A DNA stretch of 64,000 nucleotides. It comes from Arthrobacter sp. FB24. Lineage in GTDB: Bacteria > Actinomycetota > Actinomycetes > Actinomycetales > Micrococcaceae. Shown in pieces: positions 32,809 through 41,333 of the stretch. The stretch is taken from positions 930,001 through 994,000 of the forward strand of contig NC_008541.1 in assembly GCF_000196235.1 (NCBI RefSeq). Reading direction: 5' to 3'. Made by a program: the position numbers and the translations under genes. Under the pieces are notes generated by a model. The model saw only the letters and a program-made list of their open reading frames with translations. It searched no databases and had not been told where the DNA came from. Position 1 is the stretch's first letter, and each line of letters starts with the position of its first letter.

Positions 32809-35800
32809 CTACCCTGTCACCGACCGCTGGCAGAGCCCGATAAATCCGCCCAGCTGTTCGAGGCCTTCGGGATGTGCGGGCAGGTAGTTGGTCAGTTCCG
32901 GTGCCCGCACCACTACGGCGCGCCATTTGCCGCGGGACACCGCCACGTTGATCCGGTTCCGGGAGAGCAGGAATTCCATGCCCCGCGGAGCCTCGGCCAC
33001 CGCCGAACAGGCCATGGATACAATCACCACAGCAGCCTCCTGGCCCTGGAACTTGTCCACGGTGCCCACGCGGACCGCCAGGTGGCCGGCGGCGTCGAGG
33101 ACGTCCCTGATCAGGTTCACCTGCGCGTTGTAGGCCGCAACCACCAGGATGTCCTCCGGCCCCAGCGGGCGGTCCCCGGTTTCATCGTGCCAGGTCAGGC
33201 TCAAGTGCCTGCCGACCTGGTGCACCACTTCAGCGGCTTCCTCCGGGGACGACGTGATGTTCCCGCTGTGCGCAACCAACACGGTTTCGATTCCGGCAGG
33301 GACGCCCGCCAGGAACCGCAGGTCGGCGGCGCTGGCGGATTGCAGCCTGCCCTCATAGGAAAGCTCCGAAACGGCAGCGCACAGCGGCGACGCCATGCGC
33401 CACGTGTCCGCCAGGAAATAGCCGAGCTCAGGCGGAAGTGTGGCATGCCCCGCAGAGATCCAGCCCAGGGCGGACTCGTTGACCGGCTCCGGGTGGGTGC
33501 CCTGGCTGACCTGGGGAAGCTGCTGCGGATCGCCGAGCAACAGCAGCCGCGGGCTTGCCTGGGCGACAGCCAGTGTGTTGGCGAGGGAGAACTGCCCGGC
33601 CTCGTCGATCACCAGAAGATCCAGGGACCCGGCAGGAACGGTGGAGCCTGTCATGGTCCAGGCCGTGCCACCCACCAGGGCGCCGCCCGGAGAACTGAGC
33701 AGCCGGTCCACGTCGGCGGCAGCCCGGTGGTCCCACGGCAGGGAACCGTCGTGCTTGACGTCCTTGGCAACCCTCCGCGGGTCCACTCCCGCTTTTTCCA
33801 CGGCGGTGCAGAGGAGGTTCTCCACCACCGCGTGCGACTGGGCGACGACGCCCACCTTCCAGCCCCGGGCCACGAGCCGCGCAATGACATGTGAACCGAC
33901 GTGCGTCTTGCCGGTGCCTGGCGGTCCCTGGACCGCGAGGTACGAGTGGTCGAGGGCGGCGACGGCTGCCGTGATCGCGTCGATGAAGCGGTCCGCGCCG
34001 CCCGCAGGCTCGGGGAGGGGTCCGCTTGTCACCAGCCGCGGCGGAACCCGGCGCACCAGGTCCAATGCCGGGTGCTTCCGGAAGACAGGCTCTCCCGGAG
34101 GCTCCGCGGAAGCGTCGGGAAGGCCGGCGGCGACCTGGTCAGCCAGCATGGCCAGCGCCTCCTCCAGGCTCTTGGTGGCAACAGGCTGGTCCTCGGTGAG
34201 CGCGATGGGCATGCTGTTATGCGGTTCGATCTTCCGGTGCAGCCGGTCCCGGATCACCACGGTATCCCTGCCGTCCTCGTGGCCGAGCTCCAGGACCTCG
34301 GTCCCGAACCACCCGTTACGGCCCGAGCCGTCGCTGCCGGTGCCCTCGAGCCCCGCGGGCAATGGACGGTCATACATCCGGAACCATTTGCTGCCTTCCC
34401 GGAGGTCCGAGCCGGCGCTGACTGTGCCGGTCAGCTGTACCCTGCGCTCGGGGAGCCTGGTGCCTACCCTGTGCCAGTCGTCGAGGATGCGGGCCTCCTC
34501 GACGAGGAAGACATTGCGGTCCTGCTGGTGGGTGTCAGGTCCGCTCTCGCAGCGGTCAAAGTGGGCCCACCAAAAGGCCTTGCGCTCACGGCGGTGGTAG
34601 CTCACGGCCGCCTCCACCATGGCGACCGCTTGAACGTCGGCCTCCGGGCTGCCGAACTCCTTACCGGAGGTGCGGAATTCCGCCGCCCGGTCCAGGAAAG
34701 CCCTGATGGCGAGTTCGGAACGCCGGAGCGCGGCGCCGTCGCTGGAATCAGGTGCCGCCCTGCCTAAATTTCCTCCAGGTCCCTGTGCTTCAGGCGCTGC
34801 GCCGATTCCGCGCTCGGCGGCCAACCGCAGCAGCCAGTCGCGGAGCTCCAGCGTGGAGAGACAGTCGTATTCGTTATAGTCCGAGATGCCGGCAAGGATG
34901 GCCGCTGCGTCATCGGCAAGACCGGCGTCACGCGCCTCGCAGTAATCTGCATACGCCACCACCGAGGCCCCCGCGTCCTTCACGTCACCGGAGCGGAGGT
35001 TGCTGCCCATGTAGAGCGGCTCGAGTTTCTTGATGCTGTACGAGTTCTCGGAGATCCGGATGCTGTTCCGCACGGTCTGGTACAGGTCCACGAGGAGCCC
35101 GTCCCGCAGCCACGTGTCCACGGTGTCCTCTCCCGCGACATGCATGACAGAGAGTTTGCGGAGGGCGGTCTTTTCGTAGGCGGCGTAGTGGTACACGTGC
35201 ATGTCAGGGTACCGGCGCCGCCTGTTCTCCACGTAGTCCAGGAAATCGAGGAAGGCCTGCTTTTCAGCAGCGCGGTTGTGCGCCCAAAACGGTTTAAACA
35301 CGGTCCGGCGGCCCGGTTCCGTGGGAGCTTCAATAACCCCGAACAAATACTCCAGGCCCCATATCCCGGTGGCGCTGTCCTGCCACAGCGGATCCCCTTC
35401 GAAGTCGAAGAAGATGTCTCCGGGGCTCGGCGGCGGCAGTTCTGCCAGGGTGTGTTCCGGGATAACCCGGTAGCTGATGCTGTGCTGTTCGCCGTCCTTG
35501 ACGTAGCTGACGGACCCCTCTGCCGTCCCCGCGTTGCTCTGCATCCGGGCCTGGTCCTGCATCCGCAACAGGGAGGGGCTGGCGCCGGGCAACGTTGCGT
35601 CGGCCAACTGCTTGACGGTGAAAATCCCCTGCTCGTGTAGTTTTTTTCGCTGCGCCGAGTTCATCCGCGCCACCAGGAGGAGATCGTCCGTAGCTTTGAC
35701 CTGTTCCTGGCAGTAGTCGCAGCGGCCGCAGGCAACAACACCGGGCGTGCCCCAGCCGACGGTGTCGGGCTGGTTCCGATGGCCGGCCGTGAGGGCCAGG

Positions 35801-36456
35801 AACCTGTCCCGCCGCTCGCGGAAGACGGGGAGGATGTCCGCCAGCTTGTGGCTGCTCCGGACATAGTCGAAGCCGCCGCCGGCCGTTTCTTCTGTGGCAC
35901 CCAGGACCAGGGTGACGGCGGGGGCAGGTTCGATTCCGGCGTGAAGCAGCTGGTCTCCGTATGCGGCAAGCTGGAGCAGCGCCGTCACTTTGGCATGGCG
36001 CGCCAGTTTGGTGTCGTACACGGCGTATCTGCCGTCGTCCTGTTTGACCAGGAAGTCGGAACGGCCGTGGAAGAGGCCGTCGAAGAAGGCGGCCTGGAAA
36101 ACAACGTCCGCCCCGGCCCGCAGCGCGTCGATGGATTCGGCATGCTTGGCCTGCAGGGTGGCGCGGTCCATGGCGGTGGCTGCCGCGACGTCGTACACGC
36201 CGCGGCCGGTGGCGGGATCCCACGGCCCGAATTCGTCAAGGAAGTTGTCCAGGACTTTGTGCTCGTGAACGTCCCCGAGTTTCGCTGTGCGCGCCAGCAT
36301 CTCGTCGGGCTCGAACTCGGCTTTGGGGGAGCGGCCCAGTTTTTCGTCCAGTTTGCGCAGCAACTGATACTCACACGTTGCAGCGATCACCAGATCGCTC
36401 GCGGAGTAGACGAGGTCCTGCGCCAGGTCCGGTACTTCCGGTTCAAGAAGAAACAC
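32809..36456 (-). CDS. TM0106-type RecB-like nuclease / RNase H-like / SF1 helicase fusion
   Basis: 1215 residues in three parts. First, a RecB-type PD-(D/E)XK nuclease (HGRSDFLVK, then YAVYDTKLARHAK near 150) with a possible iron-sulfur Cys set (ATCEYQLL near 28 and CGRCDYCQEQ near 250). Second, an RNase H/3'-5' exonuclease-like domain (DIFFDFEGDPLW, YHYAAYEKTALRKL, YNEYDCLSTLELRDWL). Third, a superfamily 1 helicase (VQGPPGTGKTHVG near 840, LLVIDEAGQFS, LLLGDPQQLPQ, VGTVDKFQGQEA, RNRINVAVSRGK). It probably unwinds and degrades DNA or RNA-DNA hybrids, in repair or defence. It is convergent with the polyol operon, transcribed alone. Confidence 0.88.
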   Translation of the reverse strand: MFLLEPEVPDLAQDLVYSASDLVIAATCEYQLLRKLDEKLGRSPKAEFEPDEMLARTAKLGDVHEHKVLDNFLDEFGPWDPATGRGVYDVAAATAMDRATLQAKHAESIDALRAGADVVFQAAFFDGLFHGRSDFLVKQDDGRYAVYDTKLARHAKVTALLQLAAYGDQLLHAGIEPAPAVTLVLGATEETAGGGFDYVRSSHKLADILPVFRERRDRFLALTAGHRNQPDTVGWGTPGVVACGRCDYCQEQVKATDDLLLVARMNSAQRKKLHEQGIFTVKQLADATLPGASPSLLRMQDQARMQSNAGTAEGSVSYVKDGEQHSISYRVIPEHTLAELPPPSPGDIFFDFEGDPLWQDSATGIWGLEYLFGVIEAPTEPGRRTVFKPFWAHNRAAEKQAFLDFLDYVENRRRRYPDMHVYHYAAYEKTALRKLSVMHVAGEDTVDTWLRDGLLVDLYQTVRNSIRISENSYSIKKLEPLYMGSNLRSGDVKDAGASVVAYADYCEARDAGLADDAAAILAGISDYNEYDCLSTLELRDWLLRLAAERGIGAAPEAQGPGGNLGRAAPDSSDGAALRRSELAIRAFLDRAAEFRTSGKEFGSPEADVQAVAMVEAAVSYHRRERKAFWWAHFDRCESGPDTHQQDRNVFLVEEARILDDWHRVGTRLPERRVQLTGTVSAGSDLREGSKWFRMYDRPLPAGLEGTGSDGSGRNGWFGTEVLELGHEDGRDTVVIRDRLHRKIEPHNSMPIALTEDQPVATKSLEEALAMLADQVAAGLPDASAEPPGEPVFRKHPALDLVRRVPPRLVTSGPLPEPAGGADRFIDAITAAVAALDHSYLAVQGPPGTGKTHVGSHVIARLVARGWKVGVVAQSHAVVENLLCTAVEKAGVDPRRVAKDVKHDGSLPWDHRAAADVDRLLSSPGGALVGGTAWTMTGSTVPAGSLDLLVIDEAGQFSLANTLAVAQASPRLLLLGDPQQLPQVSQGTHPEPVNESALGWISAGHATLPPELGYFLADTWRMASPLCAAVSELSYEGRLQSASAADLRFLAGVPAGIETVLVAHSGNITSSPEEAAEVVHQVGRHLSLTWHDETGDRPLGPEDILVVAAYNAQVNLIRDVLDAAGHLAVRVGTVDKFQGQEAAVVIVSMACSAVAEAPRGMEFLLSRNRINVAVSRGKWRAVVVRAPELTNYLPAHPEGLEQLGGFIGLCQRSVTG

Positions 36457-36652
36457 TGCGCCTCATTGCCGTAGATGTTGGTGCCGGTTGTTGGTGACGA
36501 TTGTTGTGTGTTGCCGCTGGCTTGCCGTTGATGTCCTATTGCCAAGCTATCAAAGCGCCCCGACAATTTGGCTTGGGCTGTGCCCGATCGGCTCGGCCGC
36601 TGCCGCCAGCCTCTGGCCCGGGCAGGCACGGTCGGCGTAAGGTCTGAGGAAC

Positions 36653-37258
36653 ATGACTGAACAGCAGCCTTTTGACGTCGTCCAACGGTTTCCGGATTTT
36701 GAAGTGCGCCGTTACCCTGGGCACGCTGTCGCCGAAGTGAAGGTGAAGGCGCCCTTTGACAGCGCCGGTAACGCCGCTTTTCGGCTTCTTTTCGGATACA
36801 TCAGCGGCAACAACACCGCACGCGAGTCCGTGTCCATGACCGCCCCGGTCCTGCAAAGTCCTGCACCATCGCGGAAACTGGCAATGACGACGCCGGTGGT
36901 CCAGAGCGGTGCCCTCGGCGACAGCGAATTCGTTGTTGCGTTCGTTCTTCCCGCCAGCATCACGGCGGCAACAGCTCCCGTTCCGAATAATCCACAAGTG
37001 GAAATCCGGGCCGTGCCCGGCTCGGTGGCTGCCGTTCTGGGATTTTCCGGCAGGGGGACCGAAGCTGCGTTCGAGAAGCGGAACAGTGTCCTGCAGGAAG
37101 CCCTGGCTCAAGCCGGCCTCAAGCCAGTCGGAGCGCCGCGGTTCGCACGCTTCGACCCGCCGTTCAAACCCTGGTTCCTCAGGAAGAATGAAGTGGTCCA
37201 GGATATCGAGGAGTCGGCGGGACTCGCCGGCCACAGGGGAGGGCCGCATGAGCAATAA
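36653..37258 (+). CDS. SOUL-family heme-binding protein
   Basis: A 201-residue SOUL/HBP protein: FDVVQRFPDFEVRRYPGHAV at the start, then AFRLLFGYISGNN, SVSMTAPVLQS, KLAMTTPVVQS and the C-terminal FARFDPPFKPWFLRKNEV. Cytoplasmic, likely binding heme or a related tetrapyrrole; exact role unknown in bacteria. Its 3' end overlaps the next gene by 11 bp, indicating coupled translation. Confidence 0.92.
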   Translation: MTEQQPFDVVQRFPDFEVRRYPGHAVAEVKVKAPFDSAGNAAFRLLFGYISGNNTARESVSMTAPVLQSPAPSRKLAMTTPVVQSGALGDSEFVVAFVLPASITAATAPVPNNPQVEIRAVPGSVAAVLGFSGRGTEAAFEKRNSVLQEALAQAGLKPVGAPRFARFDPPFKPWFLRKNEVVQDIEESAGLAGHRGGPHEQ

Positions 37259-37778
37259 ACCAGGTGACCACACCGCCACCGGGACAGCCGCCTCAGCCGG
37301 CGCCGCCTACGATGAGGCAGCCTTCGAAGCAGCTGTCCGGGCAGCGGAGCAGAGCCTCAGTGAAGGCGGCATCCCCATCGGGGCCGCCCTCGCGAGGGGG
37401 AACGAGCTGATCGCCAGCGGCCACAACGAGCGGGTACAGCATGGAGATCCCATCGCCCATGGCGAGATGGCCGCGCTCCGTGCTGCCGGGCGCCAGAAGA
37501 GTTACCGCGACACGACGCTGTACACCACCCTGGCGCCGTGCGCGATGTGCACCGGGACGATCATCCAGTTCAAGATTCCGCGGGTGGTGGTGGGGGAGGC
37601 CAGGACGTTCCCCGGCGAATTCGAGCTCCTGCGCTCGCGGGGTGTTGAAGTGCTGGTGTTGGACGACCAGCGCTGCGTGGACATGATGCTCACGTTCCAA
37701 CGCGACTACCCGGAACTGTGGGCCGAGGACATCGCCGAGGACGCGCCCGCGGACGCTGCCCGCGTTCCGGGGAAATAG
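37248..37778 (+). CDS. Nucleoside/cytosine deaminase family protein
   Basis: 176 residues with the zinc deaminase motifs HGEMAALRAAG (zinc His and proton-shuttling Glu) and TLAPCAMCTGTI (two zinc Cys). The sequence layout is that of yeast-type cytosine deaminases (EGGIPIGAAL, SGHNERVQHGDPIAHGE), with an Ala/Thr-rich N-terminal extension. It would deaminate a free base, feeding pyrimidine salvage. AGGGGAGGG precedes the ATG within the SOUL gene. Confidence 0.88.
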   Translation: MSNKPGDHTATGTAASAGAAYDEAAFEAAVRAAEQSLSEGGIPIGAALARGNELIASGHNERVQHGDPIAHGEMAALRAAGRQKSYRDTTLYTTLAPCAMCTGTIIQFKIPRVVVGEARTFPGEFELLRSRGVEVLVLDDQRCVDMMLTFQRDYPELWAEDIAEDAPADAARVPGK

Positions 37779-37810
37779 GGCGAGACGGAATTCCGGTAAG
37801 AGGCGGAGAC

Positions 37811-38200
37811 ATGGACCGAGACCGCATGGCCCTGATGGCAGTGAAATCGTTTCACACGCTGGCCTGGTTCCTGATCGAAGCCTGCATGGTCTACCTCGTG
37901 TACGCGGGAATCCGCGGGCGCACGGACAGGCGTGCCGGGGTGGCTGCGTCCGTTGTGGCCGGTGAGACCCTCATTTTTGCCGCCTACGGGTTCCACTGCC
38001 CGCTGACCGCCGTGGCCAGGAAGCTTGGCGACGAGACCGGCTCGGTGACGGATATTTACCTGCCCAAGTGGTTCGCGAGGAACCTCCCGGCCATTCACGT
38101 GCCGCTGATTCTCCTGGCGGTCGCGCTGCACCGGCGGAACTTCCTCGCCGCGAGGGCGCGGGGGCAGACGGTTTTGCTGACCGGGCGGGCCGCCCGCTGA
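37811..38200 (+). CDS. Small three-helix membrane protein, unknown function
   Basis: 129 residues from ATG 37811 (GAGGCGGAG upstream). Three hydrophobic helices: FHTLAWFLIEACMVYLVYAG, VVAGETLIFAAYGFHCPL and IHVPLILLAVALHRRNFL, with a conserved-looking loop TDIYLPKWFARNLP. I do not recognise the family. A longer frame starts at 37718 but overlaps the deaminase and is Arg/Gly-rich. Confidence 0.7.
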   Translation: MDRDRMALMAVKSFHTLAWFLIEACMVYLVYAGIRGRTDRRAGVAASVVAGETLIFAAYGFHCPLTAVARKLGDETGSVTDIYLPKWFARNLPAIHVPLILLAVALHRRNFLAARARGQTVLLTGRAAR

Positions 38201-38216
38201 TCAACACCTTCGCTGT

Positions 38217-38244
38217 CGAGGGACTGCAGCCACGGCAGCCCTCG
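38217..38244. terminator. Terminator between convergent genes
   Basis: CGAGGG-A-CTGC (38217-38227) pairs with GCAGCCCTCG (38235-38244), with one bulged A and a 7-base loop, followed by TTTATA. It lies between the membrane protein gene and the convergent gene ending at 38246. Confidence 0.65.
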
Positions 38245-38245
38245 T

Positions 38246-38542
38246 TTATAGGAAGGCCTCCCGGCCGGTGCCTTCACGCACCAGCAGTTTGCCGTTTTCG
38301 ATGGACACCAGGAGGCTCTTGGGTTTGCCACTGAGTTTCACGCCCCCGGACAGGCCCCGGCTGGTGACGTCAACGCCGATGGTGGCCCCGCGCGCCGGCA
38401 GCTCGATCGCGACCTCCTCCGCTATGCCAAGCAGCGGATTGGTGGAGAGCTCGGTGTCGCGCCTCGCCTGTTTGCCGTTGACGAAAACCGTGACGTTGTC
38501 CTCCTTAAAGCCGCCCTGAAGGATGATGAGCAACTCCTGCAT
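38246..38542 (-). CDS. Conserved hypothetical protein
   Basis: A 98-residue soluble beta-rich protein (ILQGGFKEDNVTVFVNGKQA, LSTNPLLGIAEEVAIELPA, TIGVDVTSRGLSG). GGAGG lies 9 bases before the ATG at 38542. No signal peptide, membrane helix or catalytic motif. The VFVNGK / VDV pattern suggests a small beta-sandwich. Function unknown. Confidence 0.68.
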   Translation of the reverse strand: MQELLIILQGGFKEDNVTVFVNGKQARRDTELSTNPLLGIAEEVAIELPARGATIGVDVTSRGLSGGVKLSGKPKSLLVSIENGKLLVREGTGREAFL

Positions 38543-38684
38543 CGTGGACCGCCTCCGTAGATCGCCGGGCTCCCCCAACTGCCACTACATCACTTCTTTC
38601 CCCTTGTGGATAGCCCCAGTTTTGGCCGGTTCGGAGCAGGTCCGGGATGACGCTGCCGCACAGTGTCGGTTCCGGTAAGGCAAA

Positions 38685-41270
38685 ATGTTCTGGGTGAACC
38701 ACATCCCGCAGCGCCCTTGCCCGTCCCCCGCCGAGACTGCTGACTCCATGGCAGACCACATCGCGGCCCAGATCGCTGACGAACTGGGCGTCAAGGCGTG
38801 GCAGGTGAAAGCTGCGGTGGACCTCCTCGACGGCGGTTCGACCGTTCCGTTCATCGCCCGGTACCGCAAGGAAGCCACCGGGACCTTGGACGACACCCAG
38901 CTCCGCGAGCTCGAGGAGCGCCTCCGGTACCTCCGCGAACTGGAGGACCGCCGTCGGACGGTCCTTGAGGCGATAGCGGCGCAAGGCAAGCTGACACCGG
39001 AACTGCAGGCCGCCGTCGTCGGCGCCGATACCAAATCCCGCCTGGAAGACATTTACCTTCCTTTCAAAACCAAGCGCCGCACCAAAGCGCAGATCGCCCG
39101 TGAGGCGGGCCTCGAGCCGCTCGCCGACACACTGCTTAAGCGGCCGGAACTGGACCCTGAGCGCGAGGCCGCCAAGTACCTGAACGCTGAACATTCCATC
39201 GACGACGCCGCGGCAGCACTCGCCGGCGCCCGGTCCATACTGGTGGAGCGTGTGGCGCAGGACCCTGACCTGGCCGCGACTCTGCGCGAACGGCTCTGGA
39301 CGCAGGGCCGCATGGTGTCCCGCGTGAAGAAGGGCCAGGAGGTCGAAGGACAGAAGTTCAAGGACTACTTCGAGTTTTCGCAGGTGCCGTCCGGGATGCC
39401 GTCGCACCGCGTCCTGGCGCTGCTCCGCGGGGAAAAAGACGGGGTGCTGGAGCTGGACCTCGCCGAGGCTGAACCGAACGACGACGACGCCCTGGCCGCC
39501 GCCCGCGGACGGTACGAATCCGCCGTGGCCAGGTTCCTCGGGGTTGCGGACCGCGGCCGGCCCGCCGATGAGTGGCTGCTGCAGACCGCGCAGGTGGCGT
39601 GGCGGTCGCGGGTGCTGGCCCGGCTGACCGCCGATCTGCGCGGGCGGATGTTCGCCGCAGCCGAGGACGAGGCGGTGCGGGTTTTCGCCGCCAACCTCCG
39701 CGACGTGCTGCTGGCGGCCCCCGCGGGCAACCGTGCCACCCTCGGACTCGACCCGGGCCTGCGCACCGGCGTGAAGGTGGCCGTGGTGGACGGGACGGGC
39801 AAGGTAGTTGCCACTGACACCGTGTACCCGCACGCCCCGGCGCGGAAGTGGGATGAGGCCCTGGCAACGCTCGTGCGGCTGTCGCGGCAGCACGCCGTCG
39901 AGCTGGTGGCGATCGGCAACGGGACGGCCTCACGCGAGACCGACAAACTTGCCCTCGAGCTGATTAAGAAGCTGTCCGCGGAGTCGGCCCCGGCGCAGGC
40001 CGGCGCCGGAAACCGGGCGCCGGAAAAGCTCGTGGTATCCGAAGCCGGCGCCTCGGTTTATTCGGCGTCGGCGCTTGCCGCGGCCGAGCTACCCGGCATG
40101 GACGTCTCCCTGCGCGGCGCGGTGTCCATCGCCCGGCGCCTGCAGGATCCGCTCGCCGAGCTGGTTAAGATCGAGCCGAAGTCGATCGGCGTCGGGCAGT
40201 ACCAGCACGACGTCACGGCCGCGAAGCTGGACCGCAGCCTGGACGCCGTGGTGGAGGACTGCGTGAACGCCGTCGGCGTGGACGTGAACACGGCGTCGCC
40301 CGCCCTGCTGAGCCGGGTGGCCGGCGTCGGACCCCTGCTGAGCGAGAACATCGTGGCGTACCGGAACGAGCACGGACCATTCGCCAAGCGCAGCGAGCTG
40401 AAGAAGGTGCCCCGGCTGGGTGCCAAGGCGTTCGAACAGTGCGCGGGCTTCCTGCGGATCACCGGCGGAGCAGAGCCGCTGGACGCGTCCAGCGTGCACC
40501 CGGAGGCCTACCCGGTGGCGCGGAAGATCCTCGCTGCAGCAGGCGGAAAGTCAACTGCCGGGAAGGCAGGTCTGAGCGGCTCCGGTGCGGGCAGCCTCGC
40601 GTCGCTCAACCCGCAGGATTTCGTGGAGGGCGCCTTCGGACTTCCCACGGTGCAGGACATCATTTCCGAGCTGGAAAAGCCCGGCCGTGACCCGCGGCCG
40701 GCGTTTGCGGCCGCCAAGTTCTCGGAAGGGATCGAGAAGATCTCAGACCTCCGTCCCGGGATGATCCTGGAGGGAACCGTCACCAATGTGGCCGCATTCG
40801 GGGCGTTCGTGGATGTCGGGGTGCACCAGGACGGACTGGTGCACGTTTCCGCGCTGGCTAACCGCTTCGTCTCCGATCCGCGCGAAGTGGTGAAGTCCGG
40901 CCAGGTGGTGCGGGTGAAGGTTCTTGAGGCCGACCCGGAGCGGAAGCGAATTTCGCTGACGCTGAGGCTCGACGACGAACCGGCACCTGCCGGTGGCCGC
41001 ACGGCTGCCGGCGGCGCCCGGCCCGCTGGTTCTGGCGCCCGGCCCGCTGGTTCTGGCGCCCGGCCCGCTGCTGCCGGGCGGCAGGGGAGCGGCGCATCCC
41101 GGCAGGCACCCGCCGCACCCCGGCAGGGGAGTGAGGGCCGCCAGGCGGGGAGTGACGGAAACCAGCCGCGGAACGGCCGTTCCGAAGCCAAGCGGACGCC
41201 CCCGCCCAAGCCCGCACCGGTCAACACCGCCATGGCTGAGGCACTGCGGAAGGCCGGCCTGGGCAAGTAA
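38685..41270 (+). CDS. tex: Tex-family RNA-binding protein
   Basis: 861 residues in Tex order: N-terminal helical domain (VDLLDGGSTVPFIARYRKEA), a YqgF/RNase H-like domain (TLGLDPGLRTGVKVAVVD), a helix-hairpin-helix module (NAVGVDVNTASPALLSRVAG) and an S1 RNA-binding domain (GMILEGTVTNVAAFGAFVDV). The tail is a long Gly/Ala/Arg/Pro-rich low-complexity region that includes a 21-bp DNA repeat. Cytoplasmic; binds RNA/DNA and the transcription-translation machinery. Start taken at 38685 (AAGG at short spacing); the ATG at 38748 fits the family start better and is an alternative. Confidence 0.93.
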   Translation: MFWVNHIPQRPCPSPAETADSMADHIAAQIADELGVKAWQVKAAVDLLDGGSTVPFIARYRKEATGTLDDTQLRELEERLRYLRELEDRRRTVLEAIAAQGKLTPELQAAVVGADTKSRLEDIYLPFKTKRRTKAQIAREAGLEPLADTLLKRPELDPEREAAKYLNAEHSIDDAAAALAGARSILVERVAQDPDLAATLRERLWTQGRMVSRVKKGQEVEGQKFKDYFEFSQVPSGMPSHRVLALLRGEKDGVLELDLAEAEPNDDDALAAARGRYESAVARFLGVADRGRPADEWLLQTAQVAWRSRVLARLTADLRGRMFAAAEDEAVRVFAANLRDVLLAAPAGNRATLGLDPGLRTGVKVAVVDGTGKVVATDTVYPHAPARKWDEALATLVRLSRQHAVELVAIGNGTASRETDKLALELIKKLSAESAPAQAGAGNRAPEKLVVSEAGASVYSASALAAAELPGMDVSLRGAVSIARRLQDPLAELVKIEPKSIGVGQYQHDVTAAKLDRSLDAVVEDCVNAVGVDVNTASPALLSRVAGVGPLLSENIVAYRNEHGPFAKRSELKKVPRLGAKAFEQCAGFLRITGGAEPLDASSVHPEAYPVARKILAAAGGKSTAGKAGLSGSGAGSLASLNPQDFVEGAFGLPTVQDIISELEKPGRDPRPAFAAAKFSEGIEKISDLRPGMILEGTVTNVAAFGAFVDVGVHQDGLVHVSALANRFVSDPREVVKSGQVVRVKVLEADPERKRISLTLRLDDEPAPAGGRTAAGGARPAGSGARPAGSGARPAAAGRQGSGASRQAPAAPRQGSEGRQAGSDGNQPRNGRSEAKRTPPPKPAPVNTAMAEALRKAGLGK
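41013..41075 (+). repeat. 21-bp triplicate repeat in the Tex tail
   Basis: A 21-bp unit beginning GGCGCCCGGCCCGCTG occurs three times in tandem (41013, 41034, 41055; the last diverges at its end). It encodes GARPAGS repeats, so copy-number change would stay in frame. Confidence 0.85.
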
Positions 41271-41333
41271 CCGCCAACCCGGCGCCGCTGCTAATCCGTC
41301 ACACCGCGCCCGGCTGTGGCTACAGTGGTCCCC

